Both the position numbers and the translations under genes were made by a program. Source: Methylohalomonas lacus (lineage in GTDB: Bacteria; Pseudomonadota; Gammaproteobacteria; Methylohalomonadales; Methylohalomonadaceae). Taken from it: a stretch of DNA of 64,000 nucleotides. Under the pieces are notes generated by a model that worked only from the letters and a program-made list of their open reading frames with translations, had not been told where the DNA came from and did not search any database. The DNA lies in the NCBI RefSeq assembly GCF_024808875.1, contig NZ_JANUCT010000005.1:62001-126000 (forward strand), given 5' to 3'. The stretch's first letter is position 1. Every line of letters starts with the position of its first letter. Shown here piece after piece: positions 36,806 through 45,158 of the stretch.

Positions 36806-37765
36806 ATGAAAACCAATCAGCTGTATCAATCAATGAAAGGGGAGGCAACCCGCAAACGCGTCGGCCGTGGCAGTAAAACCAGGACCGGCTATATTTTTGC
36901 CGCCAAGCATTTCACCAAAGTCATGCAGCTGCAAAATATTCAGTGCGGCCGGGCAGGAGAAGTGAAGAACAAGCATGTCAGGCCCTATGTGGATTATTGC
37001 CTGGAAAACGGTCTTGAGGTTTCGACCATTCGGACAACGCTCAGCCGTATCAGGGGGATGTGTGAGAATGTGACAATCACGAACAAGGAACTGGGTCTGG
37101 ATGACGTCGATTACCTGGGCAAGCACGTGGCACCAAGCCATGATTTTATTGCCCGGTGCTACGACAATATCAAGGACGAGGGCGTAAAAGTCCTTTGTAC
37201 AATCCAGTGGTATACGGGCGCACGCAACGAAGAGTTGCTTTTATGTGTTCAGTCCATTGATTCGTGGATCGTTACGTTGAGGTTGAGTGGTCTGATTTAT
37301 ATGCCTCATGGGACCAAAGGGGGGAAGCCCAGAAATATCATTATCCCGCATTGCTTCCACGAACCCCTGCTAAATGAACTGTGGCGCGCCAAGGAGATTA
37401 TGCGGTTGCGAGGCGGTTATCTGCTCAGGGGGACGAATCTCGATCTTTCAATCAAGCGATATCAGGACAAAATGTATCGGGCCGGTTTCAAGGGCGTATT
37501 CTCACCACACTCTTTGCGCAGCCGTTTTGCCCAGGACCTGATGGCCGACTTCGAGCGGCAGGGTGTGCCGTATAAGGAAGCCATCGCCCTTGTTTCCACA
37601 TCCCTTGGCCATGGTGACGGCGGCGACCGATGCCGCTGGGCCAGAAATAATTATCTGATTGGTTGGCAGGGCTATGGCAGGCATTTTCACCCCAAACACC
37701 ATATCAAATTGCTGGAAAAGCATTATCAGCGGTACGGATTTATAGACGAGTGGGCTCCCAGGTAA
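36806..37765 (+). CDS. tyrosine recombinase (Integrase_1-like)
   Basis: Site-specific DNA integrase of the tyrosine recombinase superfamily, 319 residues. A helical N-terminal core-binding part (about 1-105) precedes the catalytic domain with R140 (YTGARNEELL), K171, H235-xx-R238 (HSLRSRF) and H269 (SLGHG). The likely nucleophile is Y283 (NNYL), about five residues further from H269 than usual because of a basic insert. ATG 36806 has GAGAGG upstream. No tRNA, partner phage genes or clear attachment repeats are nearby, so this looks like a lone or remnant island integrase. Confidence 0.8.
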   Translation: MKTNQLYQSMKGEATRKRVGRGSKTRTGYIFAAKHFTKVMQLQNIQCGRAGEVKNKHVRPYVDYCLENGLEVSTIRTTLSRIRGMCENVTITNKELGLDDVDYLGKHVAPSHDFIARCYDNIKDEGVKVLCTIQWYTGARNEELLLCVQSIDSWIVTLRLSGLIYMPHGTKGGKPRNIIIPHCFHEPLLNELWRAKEIMRLRGGYLLRGTNLDLSIKRYQDKMYRAGFKGVFSPHSLRSRFAQDLMADFERQGVPYKEAIALVSTSLGHGDGGDRCRWARNNYLIGWQGYGRHFHPKHHIKLLEKHYQRYGFIDEWAPR

Positions 37766-37933
37766 GCCGGAACAGCTTTGTGGCCGATGTTAAACTAAAG
37801 TGGCCGGGTGTAATAGCAGGCAGTCACAGCGGCCCAATGACATGACAAGGCCCGACTGTTGGCAACATGCCGAACTCTGCATCGTATGTTTCCGGCTGAT
37901 CGCATCTTGAACGGCGCCCATCCACTTTGTCTA

Positions 37934-37961
37934 CGCCATCGGCGCCAAGGCGCCGATGGCG
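37934..37961. repeat. perfect 28-base palindrome
   Basis: CGCCATCGGCGCC (37934-37946) and its exact reverse complement (37949-37961) are separated by AA. This 13-base-pair perfect hairpin sits between the recombinase gene and the endonuclease remnant. It has no T-run on either side, so it is not an ordinary terminator. It could be a recombination or protein-binding site, or a folded single-strand target. Confidence 0.8.
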
Positions 37962-38174
37962 ACATGCCGGACCAGGAAATTGTCGACCGGACTGAGCTGG
38001 CCGATGCACCCCATATCGGCTGGCTGTACACGCTGCTCGACTGGCACAACCGGTACGGGCCCCGACTTCGAGCAATACCGCAATGACCGGGTCCATGCCA
38101 TCCAGGGTAACCGCAACCCCTTCATCGACGAGCCCGGCTGGGCGAACCTCAGCCATGCAAGTAATCATGGTTGA
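37962..38174 (+). pseudogene. frameshifted 3' fragment of an endonuclease I (EndA-like) gene
   Basis: One frame reads HIGWLYTLLDWHNRYG up to about 38059, and the next frame continues with PDFEQYRNDRVHAIQGNRNP and then FIDEPGWANL to a stop at 38172-38174. Joined, this matches the C-terminal end of secreted endonuclease I proteins (WH...W/F..RND.I..IQGNRNPFID). The shift lies in the run GGGCCCC at 38057-38063, where one base is extra. The catalytic N-terminal part is missing: upstream lies the palindrome and then unrelated sequence. So the gene is both truncated and frameshifted. Confidence 0.7.
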
Positions 38175-38189
38175 GCTCGACCGCGCTGC

Positions 38190-38205
38190 CCACTAGAATT
38201 AGTGG
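38190..38205. promoter_or_regulatory. inverted repeat CCACTA-GAAT-TAGTGG
   Basis: A perfect six-base inverted repeat with a four-base centre, 120 bases upstream of the RHH-like gene. The size fits a dimeric DNA-binding protein site. There is no T-run for termination. Regulatory meaning is inferred. Confidence 0.35.
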
Positions 38206-38236
38206 TCAGTTATCCGGGCCGCTCCAGCCGTAGCCC

Positions 38237-38310
38237 GTCACGTGGTCCAAGCGCCGCCCGGCGTAACAGGCTTTTTGTGCCCGTTACCGGTGGCCGTTCA
38301 TTCACGTGAC
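38237..38310. promoter_or_regulatory. paired GTCACGTG / CACGTGAC sites upstream of the RHH-like gene
   Basis: GTCACGTG at 38237-38244 and its reverse complement CACGTGAC at 38303-38310 flank 58 bases that should contain the promoter. The right copy ends three bases before the AGGAG ribosome-binding site (38314-38318) of the RHH-like gene. The arrangement suggests a pair of operator half-sites, possibly for autoregulation by the gene product. This is inference from position and symmetry. Confidence 0.4.
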
Positions 38311-38325
38311 GACAGGAGTATGCCC

Positions 38326-38910
38326 ATGAGTACCTACCATCCCCGTACCCGTCTGCAAATCTTTTTCGACGACGGCGATGCCCCCGAGCTGCTGTTCCAC
38401 CTCGACAGCGAAACCCTGGTCGAACTCGCCGCCCACTTCGGCGTAACCGCGCCCCGCGCGGCCAAGCTGGCCGTGCGTTGCCTCCACGCGGTCTTGGTCG
38501 AGGCCGGCCACTACGACTCGCCGGCGCTGGCGGCCCATCTGCAGCGAACCAACGGGCCCGACCCCGAGATGGCCGCAACCATCGCGCGTGACTCGCTCGA
38601 CACGGCCTACGACCGACCGGCCATCACCCTACGTTTCGCCGACGGCGCCGACGGCGACAGCCTGTTCCGGCTGCATAGCCGGATCCTGTTCGATCTGGCC
38701 CGCCAGCTGCGGGTGTCCCAGCCGATGGCGGTCAACGCCGCCATAGATGCCCTGCACCGGGCGCTGGTGCGCGACATCACCTATCTGAGTCCGGGTCTGC
38801 AGGAGCATATCTGCACCGAGGCCGAGCGTGTGGCCGCCGGTCCGACCCGTACAATCGACAGCCTGTACACCCGGTTAGGGCTTGAGGACCGCCAACCCTG
38901 GGAGGTGTGA
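38326..38910 (+). CDS. protein with two tandem ribbon-helix-helix-like repeats
   Basis: A 194-residue protein of unknown family. Two halves align with each other: residues 8-73 (RTRLQIFFDDG ... LVELAAHFGVTAPRAAKLAV) and 97-162 (RPAITLRFADG ... LFDLARQLRVSQPMAVNAAI). Each has a beta strand, a short loop, then two helices with the spacing of a ribbon-helix-helix DNA-binding motif, followed by AL-VxA and a shared YxSPxLxxHL end. One chain could thus fold as a pseudo-dimer. ATG 38326 is chosen over 38320 because AGGAG sits seven bases upstream. A small membrane protein gene follows after one base. Confidence 0.65.
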   Translation: MSTYHPRTRLQIFFDDGDAPELLFHLDSETLVELAAHFGVTAPRAAKLAVRCLHAVLVEAGHYDSPALAAHLQRTNGPDPEMAATIARDSLDTAYDRPAITLRFADGADGDSLFRLHSRILFDLARQLRVSQPMAVNAAIDALHRALVRDITYLSPGLQEHICTEAERVAAGPTRTIDSLYTRLGLEDRQPWEV

Positions 38911-38911
38911 C

Positions 38912-39037
38912 ATGAGCTGGCTTACCGCCTATTGGCTGACCATTGCTCTGATGTTCGGATCCGTGGCCGGCCTGTTCGGCTGGCTCCATTGGCTGAAACG
39001 TCAACCAGTTCGCCAGCGCCGTGATCATGATAGATAA
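38912..39037 (+). CDS. 41-residue single-helix membrane protein
   Basis: ATG 38912 follows the RHH-like gene stop by one base and has GGGAGG (38900-38905) at good spacing. The product has one clear transmembrane helix (about 5-28, rich in Trp, Leu and Gly) and a strongly basic cytoplasmic tail RQPVRQRRDHDR. Close coupling with the RHH-like gene suggests joint action, such as a membrane tether or a toxin-like peptide, but nothing in the sequence proves it. Confidence 0.5.
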   Translation: MSWLTAYWLTIALMFGSVAGLFGWLHWLKRQPVRQRRDHDR

Positions 39038-39251
39038 AGCGGATATACGAACAAGTATAGTTTGGTCACGCCGAGTTTGACGTGGAATTTGCAAGGACCA
39101 TGGACTGGTATCGTTATCAGGATGACTGTAGAGGGCCGGAGGCGGTGGTTGTGTTGATTGAACCGGCTGGGAGACTGGTAGGTACGGGACGACAGCACCG
39201 TACATAATCGGTATCCTCAGCCCGGTTTCTCAGTACCAAGGAATACCGCAT

Positions 39252-41729
39252 ATGTCCACAAGGCTCGTCAAAGCCTACTATAATCTTGCGCTCGGCCGCC
39301 CACTCGTCGTGATTGCGGCCGTCGCCGTTCTGCTCGCCGCGGCCCTGTATCAAGCACAATATTTCGAACTCGATGCCTCCGCCGAGTCGCTCATGCTGGA
39401 AGGCGACGAGAATCTCGAGGAATACAGGGTTATCCGCCAGCGCTACGGTTCCGATGATGTATTGTTCGTGACTTTTACACCGGATGCCCCGCTCTTTAGT
39501 GAGGCAAGCCTGGATAAAATTGATGCCCTGCGGGCAGAACTCGCCGCGGTCGACCGGGTCGCCTCGGTGACCAGCCTCCTGAATGTGCCGCTGGTGCAGG
39601 GCGAGGACGTGACCTTTGATACGCTGCGTAAGGGACCACCGACGCTGCGCGATCCGGACGTGACGGTAGAACAGGCGCGCGCGGAATTCCTGACGAGCCC
39701 GATCTACAAGGACCTCATTCTCAACGCCGACGCCGATACCACCGCGTTGCTGGTCCGATTCCGCAAGGACGAGCGTTTCGCGCAACTGTTCGAGCGCCGG
39801 CGTGAACTCCGCGCCAGCCAGGATGCCGGTGGACTGGACACGGCAGGCCGGGCGGAACTCGCGCAGGTGGAACAGGCTTTCAGCCAACAGAGCGACCGGA
39901 TCCAGGTGCAGATGGAGGCGGATATCGCGGAAATCCGTTCGATTCTGGAACGCTATCGCGACCCGCCGACGATCCATCTGGGCGGTGTTCCCATGATTGC
40001 CGTGGACATGATCGACTTCGTCCGCAGCGATATACGGACATTCGGTATCGGCGTCGGGCTGTTCATCATTATCCTGCTTACGCTAGCCTTTCGCCGGACC
40101 CGCTGGGTCGTGATCCCGACCACCATCTGTGCCGGCGTGGTTCTGGCCATGGTGGGCTGGATCGGCTTCATGGGCTGGCCGGTAACGGTGGTTTCGTCGA
40201 ATTTCATTTCGCTGGTGCTCATCATCACGCTGTCGCTGATCGTTCACCTCATCGTGCGTTACCGCGAGTTGCAGGCAGGTAACGAGACCGCCGGCCAGAC
40301 TGAACTCGTCGAACAGACACTGCGCAGCAAATTCAAGCCGTCCTTCTTCACGTCGCTGACCACGGCGATTTCATTCGGCTCGCTGATGTTTGCCGGTATC
40401 CGGCCCGTGATGGACTTTGGCCTGATGATGGTGTGCGCCGTCGTCGCCGGCTTCGTATTCACATTCATCCTGTTCCCTTCACTGCTGGCCCGGCTGAAGC
40501 CGGAATCGGTCCCGCAATCGCGACGCGACCGGGCCGGAACGCTGAATCTCGGCATCGCGCACGTCGTCCACCGCCACCCAGGCCGAACCGCGATTGCTTT
40601 CATAGTGCTGACAACGCTCGGCATCGCCGGCGCGTTACAACTGACGGTCGAGAATCGTTTCATCGACTATTTCCACGAAGATACCGAGATCTATCAGGGC
40701 ATGGCGCTGATCGATCGCGAGCTGGGCGGAACGACACCCCTCGATGTCGTGATCGACGCGCCGGATAACTTCATGGAGGATTACAAAGAAGCCCGGGCCT
40801 TCGACGCGGAAATGGGGCTTGAGTCTGAGCCAACGCCGGCCCAGGGCTACTGGTACAATGCCGGCGGCATCGAGCTGGTCACTGAAATCCAGGATTACCT
40901 GGAAAGCCTCGACGCGACGGGGAAGATCCTGTCCCTTGGTACAACCTGGGAGGTGGTGCGCCAACTCAATGACGGCGAGCCGCTTGAACCCTTCGAACTC
41001 GCGATTCTTTACAATCAGGCGCCGGAAGAGATCCGTCAGCAGCTGATCGATCCGTACATGACTGCGGATGGCAACCAGATCCGCTTTGATATCCGTGTTA
41101 TCGATTCGCTCCCCGGCTTGAACCGCGACCGCCTGCTCGAACGGATTCGAACGGAACTGCCGGAGAAGTTTGATCTGCAACCGGAACAGCTCACGCTGTC
41201 AGGCATGCTTGTACTCTACAACAATGTCATGCAGAGCCTGCTTCACTCGCAGATCGTGACACTGGTGGTGGTCTTTGCGGCTATCATGCTGATGTTCGGT
41301 ATCCTTTACCGGTCCCTGCGCATGGCGCTCATTGGCCCAATCCCGACGGCTGCTGCTGCCAGTATGGTGCTCGGCATCATGGGCTGGGTGGGTCTGCCAC
41401 TCGACATCATGACCATGACCATTGCCGCGATCGCCATTGGTATCGGCGTGGACGACACCATCCATTATGTCGACCGCTATCGGACGGAAGTGAACCTGGG
41501 GGCGGATAATGCTGCCGCGGCGGCAACCGCCCACCACTCGGTGGGTCGGGCAATGGTCTATACGACCGTGATCATCACCCTCGGTTTTTCCATACTGACC
41601 CTGTCCAACTTCATGCCGACCATCTACTTCGGTCTTCTGACCGGACTCGCTATGGTACTGGCGCTGGTCAGTAACCTGGCGCTACTGCCGGTACTGCTGG
41701 AGCGACTGCGGCCGTTTGGCAAGCAATGA
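39252..41729 (+). CDS. RND/MMPL superfamily transporter
   Basis: Proton-driven inner-membrane exporter of the RND superfamily, MMPL/hydrophobe branch, 825 residues. The plan is one helix (about 18-37), a periplasmic domain, five helices, then a repeat of the same. The second half has GIGVDDTIHYVDRY with the aspartate pair in helix 10; the first half has SLVLIITLSLIVHLIVRY without it. It is not HpnN-like in detail and has no membrane-fusion partner beside it. Such proteins often move lipids or hydrophobic compounds; a FadL-type porin gene lies next to it on the other strand. Confidence 0.88.
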   Translation: MSTRLVKAYYNLALGRPLVVIAAVAVLLAAALYQAQYFELDASAESLMLEGDENLEEYRVIRQRYGSDDVLFVTFTPDAPLFSEASLDKIDALRAELAAVDRVASVTSLLNVPLVQGEDVTFDTLRKGPPTLRDPDVTVEQARAEFLTSPIYKDLILNADADTTALLVRFRKDERFAQLFERRRELRASQDAGGLDTAGRAELAQVEQAFSQQSDRIQVQMEADIAEIRSILERYRDPPTIHLGGVPMIAVDMIDFVRSDIRTFGIGVGLFIIILLTLAFRRTRWVVIPTTICAGVVLAMVGWIGFMGWPVTVVSSNFISLVLIITLSLIVHLIVRYRELQAGNETAGQTELVEQTLRSKFKPSFFTSLTTAISFGSLMFAGIRPVMDFGLMMVCAVVAGFVFTFILFPSLLARLKPESVPQSRRDRAGTLNLGIAHVVHRHPGRTAIAFIVLTTLGIAGALQLTVENRFIDYFHEDTEIYQGMALIDRELGGTTPLDVVIDAPDNFMEDYKEARAFDAEMGLESEPTPAQGYWYNAGGIELVTEIQDYLESLDATGKILSLGTTWEVVRQLNDGEPLEPFELAILYNQAPEEIRQQLIDPYMTADGNQIRFDIRVIDSLPGLNRDRLLERIRTELPEKFDLQPEQLTLSGMLVLYNNVMQSLLHSQIVTLVVVFAAIMLMFGILYRSLRMALIGPIPTAAAASMVLGIMGWVGLPLDIMTMTIAAIAIGIGVDDTIHYVDRYRTEVNLGADNAAAAATAHHSVGRAMVYTTVIITLGFSILTLSNFMPTIYFGLLTGLAMVLALVSNLALLPVLLERLRPFGKQ

Positions 41730-42000
41730 ACGAGTTGTTCAGGAGACCGGTTTGAATGGCAATAGGTCAATCTGTTTGCAATGATTGCCAGTGTTGGCCC
41801 GGTAGAATCGCCCGTCGAAGAAGGCGTTGCCGGGCGGCTGGCGCTATCAGAGGAACACCGAAAGCAGAATAGACTAACATCCGGGATTTACTCTTAACTA
41901 AACCGACCATGAAACGCGTTAGAATTTTTTAAACTGTTTAAAATCCTCAGAAGCCGCCACCAGATCGAAGAACCAAGTCGCTAACCAGGAAATTGTGTGG
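41730..42000. other. convergent gap between the RND gene and the FadL-type gene
   Basis: No gene is seen. An AT-rich palindrome TTTTAAA-CTG-TTTAAAA lies at about 41928-41944 and could end transcription from one or both sides. The rest has no notable structure. Confidence 0.35.
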
Positions 42001-43362
42001 TTAGCGGACGAATGGATTAACAAATGAAATATTGAATGTCAGCCAATGTGTGCTGACAGCGACCCTGCTGTTGTCATATTCACCGGACAGTAGCGCGCTG
42101 CGGTTAACGCTTTGCGATGCTGGCAAGTTCCATTGGTAAGACAGATCGAGCTGGTAATTGCCGACCCGCTGTCCAATCCCGATCCCCAGGATATGCTCGC
42201 TGATTGCTGCGGTTAGTGGTGTTAGCGTTGATGACGGGACCGGGCTTTCACCATAGCTATAGCCGGCCCGCAACAGGGTGTTATCGGACACGGCATACTC
42301 GGCACCGAAGCGGAATACCCAGCTGTCACTCCAGTCCAGCGGTACATTATCGTACAAGCGGTCGCTGCCTACGATGTTGTTGATCGCACTATTGCTGCCG
42401 TTGCTGAGCGCAACAGGCAGTGCATCGAAAGCCCGATCCCAGCCGAGCCAGTCAATCTGGCTGTTTAATTTTAGTTGAGGCTGCGCCTGCCATTCGATGC
42501 CAATACTGGCCACATCAGGCAGACGTGTTTTCACGTCTGCATCATAGGTAAACAATACCGGCGCACCAAACTCGCCGCTGACATCCCCGCGAGCCGTGCC
42601 ATCCGTATGAAATGTTGTCGGCGTGGTGTAGCGCATCCCAAGCGTTACATCCGGGTCCGGCTTCACCATCAGGCCAAAGGTGGCATTGACACCTAAACCC
42701 TCCGTTTCCATGTCCAGCAGCGTTTTAAAACCTGCCAGATCAGGCTGCGACTGAAACACATACGGGGCCTGTAGCCGATTTTCGTTATAAATAACACCTA
42801 GTGAAGCGCCGAGATGAACGCCGTCGGAAATCTCTCTAGCCACACCCAGTGCGGCGCGCAGAGCCAGAAAACGGGAACGATGTTTTTGCCGACCATAGCT
42901 TATAGAGCCGTCAGAGCCCCCTGCCGCGTCAACATACTGCCAGTTGGATTCGGCCACGGCGATCGGGCTCAGGCTTAAACCGAAACCTGTGTCGCCAAGT
43001 TTATAATTCAGTGCGATATCGGCCAGAATGCCGGGATCGGTGTCGTCAGAAACCTGATTATTCGCACTATTGCTAAATTCAGCATCGAGAATGGCCACGC
43101 CGCCACCGATCTGAATAGCTGAATATGGCAGTGTGCTGAGACCGGCTGGGTTGCCTGTCATGGCATCAATGGGGCCCTGCGTAGAGGCCGTATTCGTGCC
43201 GCCCAGCGCGGCGGCACCGGCACCATGACCATTTCTGAGCACCCCATTGGCCTGTGATTCAGAGCTCATCAGGAACAGGCATAGTGCGATCAAGGCGCAT
43301 AATTTAACGGAAAACTGTGCAAAATTGCAGTTGACTACTGCACCGATGACATATGACCGCAT
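42001..43362 (-). CDS. OmpP1/FadL family outer membrane transport protein
   Basis: Outer-membrane beta-barrel that takes up long-chain fatty acids or other hydrophobic molecules. The 453 residues start with a signal peptide (about 1-38, ending SQA-NG) followed by the FadL-type plug region NGHGAGAAALGGTNTA and the conserved GNPAGLS. The rest alternates amphipathic strands and ends NISFVNPFVR; the final residue is not the common phenylalanine. ATG 43362 is used; a TTG one codon earlier is less likely. Substrate is unknown. Confidence 0.85.
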   Translation of the reverse strand: MRSYVIGAVVNCNFAQFSVKLCALIALCLFLMSSESQANGVLRNGHGAGAAALGGTNTASTQGPIDAMTGNPAGLSTLPYSAIQIGGGVAILDAEFSNSANNQVSDDTDPGILADIALNYKLGDTGFGLSLSPIAVAESNWQYVDAAGGSDGSISYGRQKHRSRFLALRAALGVAREISDGVHLGASLGVIYNENRLQAPYVFQSQPDLAGFKTLLDMETEGLGVNATFGLMVKPDPDVTLGMRYTTPTTFHTDGTARGDVSGEFGAPVLFTYDADVKTRLPDVASIGIEWQAQPQLKLNSQIDWLGWDRAFDALPVALSNGSNSAINNIVGSDRLYDNVPLDWSDSWVFRFGAEYAVSDNTLLRAGYSYGESPVPSSTLTPLTAAISEHILGIGIGQRVGNYQLDLSYQWNLPASQSVNRSALLSGEYDNSRVAVSTHWLTFNISFVNPFVR

Positions 43363-43765
43363 CAAGTCCTCCCCATCAATATTCCTGATAGCAATAATAG
43401 CAGAATAGGATTAATCGAAAACATTGCCTGTTGAAAAAAATGAAGGGGCAAAGATGAACATGGTGCGTGGGCGCTGAGCATAGCAGTGGTGTCGTCCGCG
43501 ATGCGATGGCAGATATTGGCCGGGTGAGGCGTTGAGAGCGCGAAGCTGGACAAGGCGATCAACAGTTCTGGCCTGGCGATGCATTTTGAACTTACCTGCG
43601 GCAACCTCCATGACAGCACTCGGGTTAATCGCTGCTGCGTCGGCCACGCCCGGGGTAGAGGTGGCAAGCGACAACCGCTACGTGGTACATCAAACGCTAG
43701 TAATAATATGCAAGAATAGTGCGATGGACTAAGCAAGACTGCCTGTTTGAAAAAAACAACAAGCC
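43363..43765. other. 400-base region without a clear gene
   Basis: Open frames of 66 to 124 codons exist on both strands, but none has a good start site or family resemblance. Near-identical strings occur at about 43425-43439 (TTGCCTGTTGAAAAA) and 43738-43752 (CTGCCTGTTTGAAAA), 313 bases apart. They could mark a small decayed mobile element, but I see no transposase. Confidence 0.35.
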
Positions 43766-43781
43766 CTAGGCTAGCAGGGGC
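43748..43781 (-). terminator. weak terminator candidate for the cyclase gene
   Basis: Reading leftwards, CCCT-GCTAGCCT-AGGG followed by CTTGTTGTTTTTTT spans the cyclase stop codon. The stem is only four to five base pairs, so confidence is low. Confidence 0.3.
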
Positions 43782-45013
43782 GAGCGTTTAAGCAGGTAAG
43801 TGCGCATGGGCGATTTGCCCTTCACTGGTATTTCTCCGCGATAAAGAAAAATAAATTCACTGCGTAAAAGCCAATAAACAGTTTCTGAAACCTGTATTTC
43901 ACCGGTAATGCCATGGGATTCCATGCGGCTGGCAATATTGACGGTGTCGCCCCAAACATCGTAAGAAAATTTTTGCCTGCCTATGACGCCGGCTACCAGG
44001 GGGCCTATATGTATACCGATACGTAAATAGACTTTGTTACGGCCGATGTGGATTTGTTCCATGTAGTCCTGTGCATCAAGCGCGAAGTTGGCAATATTCC
44101 GAGCATGTTGACTATCGGGTACGGGGATGCCGCCTGCAATCATGTATGAATCACCAATCGTCTTTATTTTCTCAAGACCATAATGTTCGGCAAGCCGATC
44201 CAGGTAAGAAAAAAAATCATTCAGAATCGAAATAATCTGCTCGGGGGCAAGCTGATCGGATATGCGAGTGAATCCGACGATGTCACAAAATAAAACGCTT
44301 ACGGAATCATGTCGTTCTGCAATTACTTTTGCGTCATCTTTAAGCTGTCTGGCAACATCTGCAGGTAATATATTCAATAATAATGATTCGGCCCGATCAT
44401 ATTCTAACGATTGCAGCCGCTCCGCACGCTTTACCTCAACATGAAACAGGTGAAGAAATAGAATAACTAGTGCAAAGACGCTAATGGATACAGTCATGAA
44501 AAGGGTGCTAAGAAACAAAGTATCTAGTGCAATAAGATTCTTTCCAGAAGAGAAAGAAAAGTACGATAAGATGTAAAATAGAATGGGTATGATAACGAAG
44601 ATAGCACGTATATAAATACGATCATTAATAGCCAGTAGCAACGGGAAGCTGGCCATCATTATATGTAAAAGCTGCATCCCCGAAGCGGTTCCGAGATAAT
44701 AGGTTAGCGCGAAAATCTGCAGATTAGGTGCTAATACCAGCGTCCATTTTGCTGCATTGTGTTTATGGAGTTTGTTGAGCAGAAGAATGCCGGCAAAGAA
44801 AATCATGCCGATTATATTGATTGATATGGCAGGAAATAGAAGATGCAGATCGTATAAAGCATATAAAATATTATAAACTAGTGATGTAATAAGTCCGCAG
44901 AAAGCAATCTGATTAACTAAAATAATACTGCGCTTTATATCCGTATCGAAGGTGTCGAGGCCATTCGCAGAGATGCTTTCCCAAATATTTATTGGATATT
45001 TAATTATCAGCAT
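43766..45013 (-). CDS. membrane class III adenylate cyclase
   Basis: Makes cyclic AMP in the cytoplasm from a membrane-anchored catalytic domain. The 415 residues start with about six hydrophobic segments (30-190), then a short linker and a class III cyclase domain. Metal-binding D244 (LFCDIVGFT) and D288 (IGDSYM) are present. Specificity residues K284 and D352 (YDVWGDTVN) are those of adenylate, not guanylate, cyclases; N359 and R363 bind the transition state. The gene is clearly more AT-rich than the operons around it, which suggests acquisition by transfer. Confidence 0.9.
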   Translation of the reverse strand: MLIIKYPINIWESISANGLDTFDTDIKRSIILVNQIAFCGLITSLVYNILYALYDLHLLFPAISINIIGMIFFAGILLLNKLHKHNAAKWTLVLAPNLQIFALTYYLGTASGMQLLHIMMASFPLLLAINDRIYIRAIFVIIPILFYILSYFSFSSGKNLIALDTLFLSTLFMTVSISVFALVILFLHLFHVEVKRAERLQSLEYDRAESLLLNILPADVARQLKDDAKVIAERHDSVSVLFCDIVGFTRISDQLAPEQIISILNDFFSYLDRLAEHYGLEKIKTIGDSYMIAGGIPVPDSQHARNIANFALDAQDYMEQIHIGRNKVYLRIGIHIGPLVAGVIGRQKFSYDVWGDTVNIASRMESHGITGEIQVSETVYWLLRSEFIFLYRGEIPVKGKSPMRTYLLKRSPLLA

Positions 45014-45158
45014 ATATACGAGGGGATCTTACTTCTTTATTTGCATAGATTGATCGGAATTTGCATACCATTGATAAAAATGAGAACGTGTATGCGAAAA
45101 CAATAAAGTGCTCATGATAGTTTATTTGTTTCTTGTTTTTATTATAGGTGTTTTAATA

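Noticed and set aside
43411-43674. 87-codon minus-strand frame between the FadL-type gene and the cyclase
   Set aside because: Considered as a transposase remnant, but no catalytic motif or terminal repeats could be matched.
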